In this document: positions 1-7,587 of the stretch, piece by piece | Layout: the number at the start of each line of letters is the position of its first letter | Numbering within the stretch: the stretch's first letter is position 1 | DNA from: Bacteroidota bacterium | Lineage (GTDB): Bacteria; Bacteroidota; Ignavibacteria; Ignavibacteriales; Ignavibacteriaceae | Reading direction: 5' to 3' | Length of the DNA stretch: 12,415 nucleotides | NCBI GenBank assembly: GCA_021778375.1 | Contig: JAJYCM010000050.1 | Location: 1 to 12,415, forward strand | Notes under the pieces: model-generated | What the model saw: the letters and a program-made list of their open reading frames with translations, nothing else | The model's database searches: none | Told to the model about the DNA's origin: nothing | Position numbers and translations under genes: made by a program

Positions 1-390
1 CTTCTTTGCGACTCAAACGATGAAAGCGAATTGAGAAAAATCAGCTTTTCAGATCTTACTGCAAAAACAATTTCCGAAGCTGCTTTGAAGGGTGATAAAA
101 TTGCATTGCATGCTTTTGATTATACTGGAAAAATATTAGGAATTAAATTAGCCGACGCCGTGGCGCATACAAGCCCGGAAGCAATTATTCTTTTCGGTGG
201 ATTAGCAGCTTCTGGTAAATTAATATTTGAGCCTACCCAAAAGTATATGGAAGAATATATGCTCAATATTTTCAAGAATAAGGTCAAGCTGATTCCTTCA
301 GCCCTTACTAATGGAAATTCCGCAGTTCTTGGCGCGAGTGCTTTAATTTGGAATGAAATTGATAAACAGAATGAATTGATTGCCCGTTAA
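1..390 (+). CDS. ROK-family sugar kinase (glucokinase-like), C-terminal fragment
   Basis: The reading frame is open from the first base, so this is the last 129 residues of a protein whose start lies outside the window. ROK kinases are usually a little over 300 residues, so about 190, including the ATP-binding N-terminus and the catalytic region, are not visible. What remains fits the C-terminal half of the ROK fold: a hydrophobic strand ending in LFGGLA (fragment residues 64-69) and the family-typical tail GNSAVLGASAL (105-115). ROK members phosphorylate glucose or related hexoses in the cytoplasm, or act as repressors; the latter carry an N-terminal helix-turn-helix that cannot be assessed here. 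It ends 33 bases before a secreted glucanase gene, with no terminator between them. A kinase that phosphorylates the glucose released by the GH5 and GH3 enzymes is therefore the most natural reading. Family call is firm; substrate is inference. Confidence 0.85.
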   Translation, partial: LLCDSNDESELRKISFSDLTAKTISEAALKGDKIALHAFDYTGKILGIKLADAVAHTSPEAIILFGGLAASGKLIFEPTQKYMEEYMLNIFKNKVKLIPSALTNGNSAVLGASALIWNEIDKQNELIAR

Positions 391-423
391 CTAAGTCTCT
401 CTTTCTTTATAGGGAACATATCT

Positions 424-1665
424 ATGTCAGGTCTAAATTATTATAACCCCCGTGTTTTATTTCCTTTTTTAATTATTTTTTCATTTCTTGGGCATATGCA
501 CACACAGGCTCAAGAAAAATTTGTTTCCGTATACGGCAAAGATATAATTTATAACGGAAAACCGTTGTTGTTAAAGGGTATAAACCTTGGAAATTGGTTA
601 GAGCCGGAAGGGTATATGTTCAAATTTAAAAAAGCAAGCTCTACAAGGCTTATTAACGAGGTAATATCGGAACTTCTCGGACCGGAAAAGGCAAATCGTT
701 TTTGGGAAACCTTTCGGAACCGATATATCACAAATGAAGATATTGCATTTATAAAAAACTCAGGATTAAACTCAATTAGGATTCCATTTGATTATCGCCT
801 TTTCATTAGTGAAAGTCATCCAGGTATTAATTACGATACAGGTTTTAAATTATTAGACCGTGTAATCGATTGGTGTAAAGAAAATAATATCTGGGTTATC
901 CTTGATTTGCACTGCGCGCCAGGAGGACAAACAGGAGATAATATTGACAATGGCTGGGGATACCCTTTCCTTTTTGAAAGCACCTCGAGCCAACAATTGA
1001 CTGCTGATCTTTGGAAAAAAATTGCCGATCACTACAAGAATGAACCGGCTGTAATAGGCTATGATCTTTTAAATGAACCGATTGCACCTTATTTCAAAAC
1101 TGAAAAACTTAATAAACAGCTTGAACCTGTTTATAAAAAAATTATAAGCGCGATTAGAGAAGTAGATAAAAATCATATCGTTTTTCTTGGCGGTGCACAG
1201 TGGGATTCAAATTTTAAAGTCTTCGGCAAACCGTTTGATTCAAAATCAGTATACACTTTTCACAAATATTGGAGCGATACAACTCAGTCTGTTATTCAAG
1301 AGTATGTTGATTTTAGAAATAAGAATAATGTGCCTGTGTGGCTGGGTGAATCAGGGGAAAATACGGACAAATGGATCTCTTCTTTTAAAAATTTGTTAGA
1401 GAAAAATAATATCGGATGGTGCTTTTGGCCTTATAAAAAATTAGATTCATCTAGGGGAATGATATCAATTAATATTCCTGCTGATTATGACTCGGTAATT
1501 ACCTTTGAAGAAAGTCCACGTACTTCGTTTGAAGAAATCAGAAAAGCCATGCCGTCAAATCAAGTTATTAAAAAGTCGCTGGAAGGATTTCTTGAAAATA
1601 TTAAATTTAACAATTGTGCTGTGAATAAAGGATATTTGAAAGCTTTGGGGTTAAAATCAAAATAA
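424..1665 (+). CDS. Secreted glycoside hydrolase family 5 beta-glucanase (BglC/cellulase-like)
   Basis: A 413-residue exported GH5 enzyme. The ATG follows AGGGA (411-415) at 8 bases. Residues 1-29 form a signal peptide with a hydrophobic stretch (about 11-23) and a probable cut after TQA. The TIM-barrel motifs occur in order: KGINLGNWLEPEG (51-63), conserved Arg119 in SIRIPF, HCAPGGQ (163-169), the LLNEP signature with Glu218 as the predicted acid/base, FHKYW with His280, WLGESG with Glu309 as the predicted nucleophile, and WCFWPYKK (332-339). All expected catalytic positions are present, so the enzyme looks active. The NLGNWLEPEG and DLHCAPGGQ segments resemble GH5 members that act on beta-1,3- or mixed beta-glucans (exo-1,3-glucanase style). 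Cellulose or another beta-glucan is equally possible, so the substrate is not settled. It lies between the ROK kinase and a GH3 beta-glucosidase, forming a degradative block. Confidence 0.92.
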   Translation: MSGLNYYNPRVLFPFLIIFSFLGHMHTQAQEKFVSVYGKDIIYNGKPLLLKGINLGNWLEPEGYMFKFKKASSTRLINEVISELLGPEKANRFWETFRNRYITNEDIAFIKNSGLNSIRIPFDYRLFISESHPGINYDTGFKLLDRVIDWCKENNIWVILDLHCAPGGQTGDNIDNGWGYPFLFESTSSQQLTADLWKKIADHYKNEPAVIGYDLLNEPIAPYFKTEKLNKQLEPVYKKIISAIREVDKNHIVFLGGAQWDSNFKVFGKPFDSKSVYTFHKYWSDTTQSVIQEYVDFRNKNNVPVWLGESGENTDKWISSFKNLLEKNNIGWCFWPYKKLDSSRGMISINIPADYDSVITFEESPRTSFEEIRKAMPSNQVIKKSLEGFLENIKFNNCAVNKGYLKALGLKSK

Positions 1666-1701
1666 ATTCAAAAGCCCACAACAAACCAATGAAAGATGAT
1701 A

Positions 1702-1713
1702 AAATCATGATTT
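1702..1713. promoter_or_regulatory. 12-bp perfect palindrome, possible operator upstream of the GH3 gene
   Basis: AAATCATGATTT reads the same on both strands and lies in the 169-base gap between the GH5 and GH3 genes, about 120 bases before the GH3 start. Palindromes of this length in front of catabolic genes can be repressor sites. No regulator gene is visible in the window, and I recognise no family-specific consensus, so the role is speculative. The surrounding sequence is AT-rich, which raises the chance of coincidence. Confidence 0.25.
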
Positions 1714-1778
1714 ATAGATATTGCCATTTATCTGCCTGGACGATTGTTTTTTGAGTCAAGATATTTTTATTCTTTTTT

Positions 1779-1814
1779 CTTAAACTTAAACTTGAACTTA
1801 ATCTTGCGCTTTTT
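1779..1814 (+). repeat. Phased degenerate hexamer array, CTTNNN x 6
   Basis: Six consecutive hexamers each begin with CTT: CTTAAA twice, then CTTGAA, CTTAAT, CTTGCG and CTTTTT. The array ends 20 bases before the GH3 start codon. A related array lies at 7588-7611 ahead of the phosphatase gene. The pattern is directly visible. Whether it is a promoter-proximal element, a slipped-strand relic or a genome-wide repeat cannot be decided from one window. Confidence 0.6.
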
Positions 1815-1834
1815 AATAATTAAAGGATTGACAC

Positions 1835-4378
1835 ATGAGAATAAATAAAATTACTGACCTAAAGTATCTTTTTCTTCCATTTTTGTTATTTATTATTTTT
1901 AATGGAAGTAAATTTCAACAAAAAAAAGAAATGCCTGTTTATAAAAATCCGAAATATTCTGTAAATGATAGAGTCGAGGATTTGTTAAAGCGATTGACGC
2001 TTGAAGAAAAGATATCTCTTCTTGGAGGAACCGGTTTTGCTACTAAACCAATTGAACGGCTTGGAATACCCGAATTAAAAATGAGCGACGGACCATTAGG
2101 CGTCCGTTGGGGAAATTCTTCTGCTTTTCCTGCAGGCATAGCTATGGCTGCAACATGGGATACTTCTTTGATAAATAAAATTGGAATTTCAATCGGACAG
2201 GAAGTAAAAGGGAAAGGAAGAGATGCTATCCTGGGACCATGCGTTAACATTGCACGCATTCCTCAAGGCGGAAGAAATTTTGAAAGTTTTGGCGAAGACC
2301 CTTATTTAACTTCAAGAATGGCGGTTAGCTACATCGAAGGAGTACAGAGTCAGGATGTTGCAGCTACGGTAAAACACTTTGCGGTAAACAATCAAGAACA
2401 TGAAAGAATGTTCGTTAATGTGAAAATTGATCATCGTGCCTTGAATGAGATTTATCTTCGCGCCTTCAAAGCAGCTGTTAAAGAAGCAAAAGTTTTGGCA
2501 ATTATGGCGGCTTACAATAAACTTAATGGGGCTTATTGCAGTGAAAATGATTATCTCCTAGAAACAAAATTAAAAAAGGACTGGGGATTTACGGGATTAG
2601 CTATGTCCGACTGGGGAGCTGTTCATAGTAGTATTCCTACCGCAAACGGCGGTTTAGATCTAGAAATGCCATACGGAACTTACCTAAATGATTCAACTTT
2701 AATAGACGCAATAAAAAACGGAACAGTAAAAGAATCAACTATAGACGATAAGGTAAGAAGAATCTTAAGAGTGATGTTTGAATTAGGGTTATTCGATAAA
2801 CGGCATTTGCCGGACAACAATCTCATCAATACAAAAGAACACCGCGAAGTTGCTCTTAAAACTGCCAAGGAAGGAATTGTCTTGCTAAAGAACAACCACA
2901 ATGATTTGCCGCTAGATCAAAAGAATATTAAATCTATTACAGTTATTGGCCCGGGAGCAAATCACGCGCGGGTTGGCGGCGGCGGAAGTTCTATGGTAAA
3001 TCCGGTTTTTTCGGTTAGCCCGCTAGAAGCCCTTCAAAATAAAATAGGAAGCAAAATAAAAATTAATTTTGCCGAAGGTGTTATACTTGACGGAGATGGC
3101 CATTCAATCGATTCCTCTTTTTTTTATTTGCCTAATAACCCATCTAAACATGGACTTGTCGCAGAGTTCTTTGACAATAAAAATTTAGACGGAATACCTA
3201 TACTTACCCGGATTGATAAAGAGATAAACTTCAATTGGAGAAATAATGCGCCGTTTGATGGATTTAGAAATGAAAATTATTCCATTAGATGGACTACAAT
3301 CATTAAACCGGCAAAAACAGGCGAATATCTTATCGATGTGACTTCAGATGACGGCTCACGCCTTTTTCTTGATGGAAAATTAATAGTCGATGCGTGGAGC
3401 GATCACGCTGCCGAAGTTCATTCCTACAAAACAAAATTAATAGCAGGCAAATCTTATAGTTTGCAATATGAATATTATCAAAATGGCGGAGATGCCGTTG
3501 CAAAGCTTGGATGGAGACCTCCTAACGAAGACTTGATTGCTGAAGCGGTTTCAGTTGCAAAGAAATCAGACGTCGTAGTTGTATTTGCAGGTACTTCTCA
3601 ATTTTTTGAATCAGAAGGTTTTGACCGGGCTAATCTAAATCTGCCAAACGGACAGGATAAATTAATTGAAGCGTTAGCTAAGGCAAATAAAAATGTAATT
3701 GTCGTTCTTAATTCCGGTTCACCTGTAATTATGAATAATTGGATAAACAAAGTAAGCGGTGTTTTAGAAGCCTGGTTCGGTGGCGAGGAAGTCGGTAATG
3801 CTATTGCAGACGTTCTTTTGGGAGATTATAATCCTTCGGGAAAACTCCCGGTTACTTTTCCGAAAAGCTGGAAAGATTGTTCCGCATATAAGACTTATAA
3901 AGCACAAGACAGCGTAAGTAATTATTCAGACGGAATTTTTGTTGGCTACCGGCATTTTGATAAAGATAACATCCAACCGTTATTTCCGTTTGGATTCGGT
4001 TTATCATACACAAAATTTTCATACAGCGGTTTGAAAATTGAACCGGCTACTGACAGCGATGGGAATTTCAAAATAGCATTTAAGGTTGAAAATTCAGGTA
4101 AAGTTTTAGGAACTGAAATCCCTCAACTTTATCTCAGTATGTTAAATTCTAAAGTTGCTAGACCGGCAAAAGAACTGAAAGCCTTTGATAGAATAACTTT
4201 GAAACCCGGTGAAACAAAGGAAGTAGAATTTTATGTCAATAGAAATGCCCTTGCATATTTCAACGACAAAAATGAATCATGGATAACAGAGCCGGGCAAG
4301 GTAAAGGTAATGGTCGGAAGTTCTTCGCGGGATATCAGGCTTGCGGGAGAATTTACAATCAGTAAAGCCAAAGATTAA
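1835..4378 (+). CDS. GH3 beta-glucosidase with inserted PA14 domain, exported
   Basis: An 847-residue family 3 glycoside hydrolase, predicted to release glucose from the non-reducing ends of beta-gluco-oligosaccharides. The ATG follows AGGA (1824-1827). A hydrophobic N-terminus (about 11-23) suggests export, although no clean cleavage site or lipobox is seen. The (beta/alpha)8 domain holds SDGPLGVR (84-91), GRNFESFGEDP (146-156), KHF (180-182) and the nucleophile Asp259 in MSDWGAVHS. The alpha/beta sandwich begins around 340 and contains GGGGSS (381-386). It is interrupted at about 438-560 by a PA14 domain, recognisable from LVAEFFDN (441-448), TSDDGSRLFLDG (503-514) and the YEYYQNGGDA region (546-554). 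The sandwich resumes with the FESEGFDR motif (591-598), where Glu594 is the likely acid/base. A C-terminal fibronectin-III-like domain covers roughly 735-845. PA14 inserts at this place are known to narrow or select substrates in GH3 enzymes. All key residues are intact. A transcription terminator follows. Confidence 0.94.
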   Translation: MRINKITDLKYLFLPFLLFIIFNGSKFQQKKEMPVYKNPKYSVNDRVEDLLKRLTLEEKISLLGGTGFATKPIERLGIPELKMSDGPLGVRWGNSSAFPAGIAMAATWDTSLINKIGISIGQEVKGKGRDAILGPCVNIARIPQGGRNFESFGEDPYLTSRMAVSYIEGVQSQDVAATVKHFAVNNQEHERMFVNVKIDHRALNEIYLRAFKAAVKEAKVLAIMAAYNKLNGAYCSENDYLLETKLKKDWGFTGLAMSDWGAVHSSIPTANGGLDLEMPYGTYLNDSTLIDAIKNGTVKESTIDDKVRRILRVMFELGLFDKRHLPDNNLINTKEHREVALKTAKEGIVLLKNNHNDLPLDQKNIKSITVIGPGANHARVGGGGSSMVNPVFSVSPLEALQNKIGSKIKINFAEGVILDGDGHSIDSSFFYLPNNPSKHGLVAEFFDNKNLDGIPILTRIDKEINFNWRNNAPFDGFRNENYSIRWTTIIKPAKTGEYLIDVTSDDGSRLFLDGKLIVDAWSDHAAEVHSYKTKLIAGKSYSLQYEYYQNGGDAVAKLGWRPPNEDLIAEAVSVAKKSDVVVVFAGTSQFFESEGFDRANLNLPNGQDKLIEALAKANKNVIVVLNSGSPVIMNNWINKVSGVLEAWFGGEEVGNAIADVLLGDYNPSGKLPVTFPKSWKDCSAYKTYKAQDSVSNYSDGIFVGYRHFDKDNIQPLFPFGFGLSYTKFSYSGLKIEPATDSDGNFKIAFKVENSGKVLGTEIPQLYLSMLNSKVARPAKELKAFDRITLKPGETKEVEFYVNRNALAYFNDKNESWITEPGKVKVMVGSSSRDIRLAGEFTISKAKD

Positions 4379-4402
4379 AACAATAGACTTTAGATAAAGG
4401 AA

Positions 4403-4421
4403 ACAAATTAGTTAAATTTGT
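4403..4421 (+). other. Perfect 7-bp stem-loop abutting the terminator
   Basis: ACAAATT (4403-4409) and AATTTGT (4415-4421) are perfect inverted repeats around a 5-base loop. The next base starts the terminator stem, so the two hairpins are stacked end to end behind the GH3 gene. It may protect the 3' end of the message or stack coaxially on the terminator. The structure is seen; the function is inferred. Confidence 0.45.
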
Positions 4422-4462
4422 GCTGCATCAGGAAATTCTTCCGGTGCAGCTTTCTTTTTTTT
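4422..4462 (+). terminator. Strong intrinsic (Rho-independent) terminator of the glucanase block
   Basis: GCTGCATC (4422-4429) pairs with GGTGCAGC (4443-4450), with one T-G wobble. Above a single bulged A, GGAA (4431-4434) pairs with TTCC (4439-4442), closing a four-base loop. The stem is followed directly by a T-rich tract (4451-4462) with one C in it. The opposite strand lacks a T tract, so termination is predicted for + strand transcripts only. It separates the ROK-GH5-GH3 genes from the SurA-like pair. Confidence 0.9.
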
Positions 4463-4493
4463 ATGAATAAGCATTAAGGAAAATTTAGTTAAA

Positions 4494-6353
4494 ATGTATA
4501 AGTTAAAGGTTATAATTTCTGTTATATTTTTTATGACGGCATCAACATTAAGTTTTGCACAGCAAAAGAATTCTGTTGTTGCAACGGTCGGAAAAGACAA
4601 AATAACATCAGAAGAATTTACAAAGCGGTATGAGCTGACTCCTCATTTGGACAACGACGAATTTAATCCCGATTCAACAAGATATGATTTGTTATATTCA
4701 CTGATTGCGGAAGATCTCTGGTCGCAAAAGGCTAAAGACTTGGGCTTCGATACAACGGAATATTATAAATATTCTATGCAGCCGACGCAGGATTTATACG
4801 TTAGGGATGCTTTATTCAAAAAGGAAATTGAAAAGAAAATTAAATTTAATAAGGCAGACTTAAGTAAGGCAGTGAAGCGCGCGGAATGGACTTTGAAAGT
4901 TAACATTATTAGTTCCGGCGATTCTGCAAAAATATTTCATATCTATTCTCTGCTTAAAAAAGGAGCTTCTTTCGACTCACTTTTGATGACGAGCGGCGAT
5001 TCTACTGGACAATTTAAGCCAATTGAAATAAATTACGGCAGTATGGATGATGAATATGTAGAAGACACTCTTTATAATATGCATGTTGGCAGTTTTTCTT
5101 CCCCAGTAAAAACTTATAACGGTTGGTTTATTTTTAAGTTGCAAGGTAGAGTACAATCCCAAATGGGAGCTTATACTAAAGATGGCAGTATTAGAGAAGA
5201 GGTAATGAGAATTCTTAAAGCGCGAAAAGCCAAAGAAATCGGCAGGCCATATATTCAAAAATTGCTGGCTGCACAAAAGATTTTTACGGATATCAAATTG
5301 TTCAAAAGCCTTGTCGATAGAATTATCGCAACTGTCAAAGAGAAACAGGCAAATGATACGTATTATAAAACTCACTGGATATTGCTCAATGATTATGACC
5401 TTAGAAATATTATGAAAGAATACGGTCATGATACTTTAGATATGAGTTTTATAAAATTTCCGAAGAAACCGGCTACATTAAGAGAGTTTTTATATAGCTT
5501 ATTCGTTGATTCATTTGTTATAAATAATCCCGACATATCCTTCCAGCCAATTGCCGACCTTCTTTTAGTTCACGTTAATTATTTCATCCGACAGGAAACA
5601 CTTGCAAGAGAAGGTTACAAGCAAGGACTTGAAAATCTTCCCGAAGTAAAAAATGATCTCAATATCTGGGATAAAAGTGTTTTAGCGAAAACGCTGCGAA
5701 ATACTTTTTATGATTCGCTGCATGTTTCGAATGAAGAAATAAAAAGTTTTTTTGATTCAACTTACAAATCCGAACACTCGATCCATGAAGTAAATATTCA
5801 GGAAATATTAAATGAAAAATTAGAAGTTATGGAAACAGTTCTAAATGAACTAAAAAAAGGAAAGGATATCGGTGAACTCGCCCAGCTTTATACACAGCGT
5901 AATTGGACGAAAGATAGAAAAGGTGAGTTTGGTTATTTTCCGGTAACAATGTATGGACCAATAGGCAGAACTGCCGAAAAAATGAAAATCGGTCAGATTG
6001 CCGGTCCTATCGGAACTCCCGATGGCTATTCAATCTTTAAGGTAATCGGGAAGAAAGATGTTCTTCAAGATACGAATCTAACTTTAACCGACTCATTAAA
6101 ATCCAGGATTAAAGAAATTCTGTTAGAAAAGAAATGGGATGAAAAAATTGATTCATACACTGCAAAACTTGCCAATGAGTATGGAGTGTCAATAAATGAT
6201 AACGCACTCAAATCGCTGAAACTTAGCAATGTAAATATGTTTACTTACAGATTCATGGGCTTTGGGGGCAGAATTACGGCAATACCTTATCTCGTTCCTT
6301 GGTATGAGTGGTATGATATCTGGCAGAACAATAAGAAAAATATTTTACCCTAA
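4494..6353 (+). CDS. SurA/PpiC-like periplasmic peptidyl-prolyl isomerase or chaperone
   Basis: A 619-residue exported protein. It has a signal peptide (1-22, likely cut after SFA) and then the SurA-type N-terminal motif SVVATVGKDKITSEEF (27-42). A helical chaperone-like region follows, then a divergent first parvulin-like domain (about 133-222). A second helical segment (about 325-425) contains a repeat of the SurA_N pattern (REFLYSLFVDSFV, 330-342). A better-preserved second parvulin domain (about 430-522) includes GEFGYFP (477-483), IGQIAGPIGTPDGYSIFKV (499-517). Such proteins assist folding of outer-membrane proteins. The tail after 545 ends in an aromatic-rich stretch (PYLVPWYEWYDIW, 598-610) that I do not recognise. 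The nearest Shine-Dalgarno, AAGGA (4476-4480), is 13 bases from the ATG, slightly long. It is probably co-transcribed with the lipoprotein gene 9 bases downstream. Family call is good; whether the isomerase activity is retained is unknown. Confidence 0.8.
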   Translation: MYKLKVIISVIFFMTASTLSFAQQKNSVVATVGKDKITSEEFTKRYELTPHLDNDEFNPDSTRYDLLYSLIAEDLWSQKAKDLGFDTTEYYKYSMQPTQDLYVRDALFKKEIEKKIKFNKADLSKAVKRAEWTLKVNIISSGDSAKIFHIYSLLKKGASFDSLLMTSGDSTGQFKPIEINYGSMDDEYVEDTLYNMHVGSFSSPVKTYNGWFIFKLQGRVQSQMGAYTKDGSIREEVMRILKARKAKEIGRPYIQKLLAAQKIFTDIKLFKSLVDRIIATVKEKQANDTYYKTHWILLNDYDLRNIMKEYGHDTLDMSFIKFPKKPATLREFLYSLFVDSFVINNPDISFQPIADLLLVHVNYFIRQETLAREGYKQGLENLPEVKNDLNIWDKSVLAKTLRNTFYDSLHVSNEEIKSFFDSTYKSEHSIHEVNIQEILNEKLEVMETVLNELKKGKDIGELAQLYTQRNWTKDRKGEFGYFPVTMYGPIGRTAEKMKIGQIAGPIGTPDGYSIFKVIGKKDVLQDTNLTLTDSLKSRIKEILLEKKWDEKIDSYTAKLANEYGVSINDNALKSLKLSNVNMFTYRFMGFGGRITAIPYLVPWYEWYDIWQNNKKNILP

Positions 6354-6362
6354 GTTATCACT

Positions 6363-6944
6363 ATGAAATTTGTTATTCCATTATTACTTTCTTTTTTATT
6401 TGTTCAATGCGCCTATAATAATATCCCGGCGCTATATAAAAAATATAATTCAAATGAATATTTGTATTGGTCGAAAACGAGAAGATTAACTTGGGGTGAT
6501 TTTCAAGGAATACCTCTTGATCTATCGGGAAAAACTGCAAGCGGTATTCACGTTTATAACCCTGCAACGATAGAGAAGGAAAACATTTTTACTCCGGCAA
6601 AACTTACTGCAATTTGTGTTTTTGATAAAAGAACTTCATGGGTAAATGAAAAAGTTGCAACAAAAAGTTTATTGTTATACGACCAGGTAATTTTTGATAT
6701 TTACGAACTCTATACAAGAAAATTGCGTGAAGAATTTTCCAAAACGGATTTTAATATCGATAATTATAAAGAAAAATTCCGCCAGTTGACTGAGAAGAAT
6801 AACGGGGAGCTAATTAAAAATGTTGAACAATTTCGTAAGGATACGTCCTCAGGACAAATAGCCGGAGCTACAATTTTGTGGAGGGACAAAATATCTGACG
6901 AATTAGATCGCCTTGAAAAATACAGCTCAAACTTTGCTAAATAA
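6363..6944 (+). CDS. DUF922-like lipoprotein with degenerate zinc-protease site
   Basis: A 193-residue putative lipoprotein. A hydrophobic start (3-14) leads to Cys16 in FVQCAY, a plausible lipobox. LTWGDFQGIP (42-51) followed by ASGIHV (59-64), then SWV (92-94), and finally FDIYELYTRKLREEF (111-125), match the layout I know for DUF922, a family of predicted secreted zinc-dependent proteases. In that family the last segment is preceded by a HEQxHFDI-type metal motif. Here the same positions read YDQVIFDI (106-113): both histidines and the glutamate are replaced. Near the C-terminus the family T-x-H-G motif is DTSSG (160-164), again without histidine. The ORF is intact, so a non-catalytic binding role is more likely than a decayed gene. 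It starts 9 bases after the SurA-like gene with no clear Shine-Dalgarno, suggesting translational coupling. The family assignment comes from motif memory, not a search. Confidence 0.65.
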   Translation: MKFVIPLLLSFLFVQCAYNNIPALYKKYNSNEYLYWSKTRRLTWGDFQGIPLDLSGKTASGIHVYNPATIEKENIFTPAKLTAICVFDKRTSWVNEKVATKSLLLYDQVIFDIYELYTRKLREEFSKTDFNIDNYKEKFRQLTEKNNGELIKNVEQFRKDTSSGQIAGATILWRDKISDELDRLEKYSSNFAK

Positions 6945-7034
6945 AATTACAGTGGGGATACTTTTTTTCCCCGCAAAAGAAGATTATTTGAATATTGATT
7001 ATATAAAAAAATCATTACTCAAGGAGAAATAAAA

Positions 7035-7475
7035 ATGGAGCAATCAATTCAAGATTTTATCAACTGCAAAAGGATAGCGGTTGTAGGCTGTTCAAGCAAA
7101 GGGCGAAAATTTGGTAACTCAGCTTATAAAGAACTTAAACAACGGGGCTATCAAGTTTTGCCGGTACATCCAACTGAAAATGAAATTGACGGTGACAAAT
7201 GCTTCCCTAACTTAGAAGCTCTTCGAGGAAAAATTGACGCTGTCTTTATTTCGGTTTCATCGAAATATGTAGAATTGATTTTAAATGAAGCAGCTTCAAT
7301 CGGTATAAAAAATGTTTGGATTCAACAAGGTGCTGAATCAAATCAAGTAATTGATGCAGCAAATCGGTTAGGGCTAAATTTTGTATTTAAGAAATGTATA
7401 TTAATGTATGCCCCTCCCGTAAAGTCCCTGCATAAATTTCATAGAAGTATTACAAATTTTTTTGGAAGACTTTAA
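7035..7475 (+). CDS. CoA-binding (Rossmann-fold) domain protein, YccU-like
   Basis: A 146-residue single-domain cytoplasmic protein with a strong Shine-Dalgarno, AAGGAG (7021-7026), 8 bases before the ATG. Motifs match the small CoA-binding family (COG1832 type): the nucleotide-binding strand-loop IAVVGCSSKGRKFGN (14-28), GYQVLPVHPTENEIDG (38-53), IDAVFISV (67-74), VWIQQGAES (94-102), and a cysteine (Cys121) at the place where family members have a conserved Cys after strand 5. This family shares the fold of succinyl-CoA synthetase alpha subunits and of acyl-CoA synthetase N-domains but has no catalytic domain. Its ligand and role are poorly known; metabolite sensing is a guess. The tail (128-146) is basic. 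It stands alone, with about 90 bases upstream and 352 bases of non-coding sequence downstream. Confidence 0.88.
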   Translation: MEQSIQDFINCKRIAVVGCSSKGRKFGNSAYKELKQRGYQVLPVHPTENEIDGDKCFPNLEALRGKIDAVFISVSSKYVELILNEAASIGIKNVWIQQGAESNQVIDAANRLGLNFVFKKCILMYAPPVKSLHKFHRSITNFFGRL

Positions 7476-7587
7476 ATTAGTGCCAATTGACGTATCGAAT
7501 AAAAATAGGAAAACAGGTCCATAAAATTGATGCTTAAATCTTTGTCTTTTGTGTTAACAGTGCCCGTCCGGTGAGATATTCCCCTCG

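Noticed and set aside
1716..1733. AGATA/TATCT hairpin with T run about ten bases further on, considered as a GH5 terminator
   Set aside because: Only five A/T-rich pairs with an eight-base loop, and the T run is not adjacent to the stem.
1828..1833. TTGACA resembling a -35 box just before the GH3 ATG
   Set aside because: It overlaps the Shine-Dalgarno spacer and would place the start of transcription inside the gene; coincidence.
1939..2259. 106-codon open frame on the - strand
   Set aside because: Antisense to the GH3 catalytic domain, whose motifs are intact across the same bases.
4977..5429. 150-codon open frame on the - strand
   Set aside because: Lies wholly inside the well-supported SurA-like gene, antisense, with no recognisable domain; a shadow of an AT-rich gene.
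6952..6974. GTGGGG/CCCCGC stem-loop after the lipoprotein gene, considered as a terminator
   Set aside because: The T run (6962-6968) is inside the loop, not after the stem; the bases following the stem are AAAAGAAG. It may be a pause or stability hairpin, but termination is not supported on either strand.
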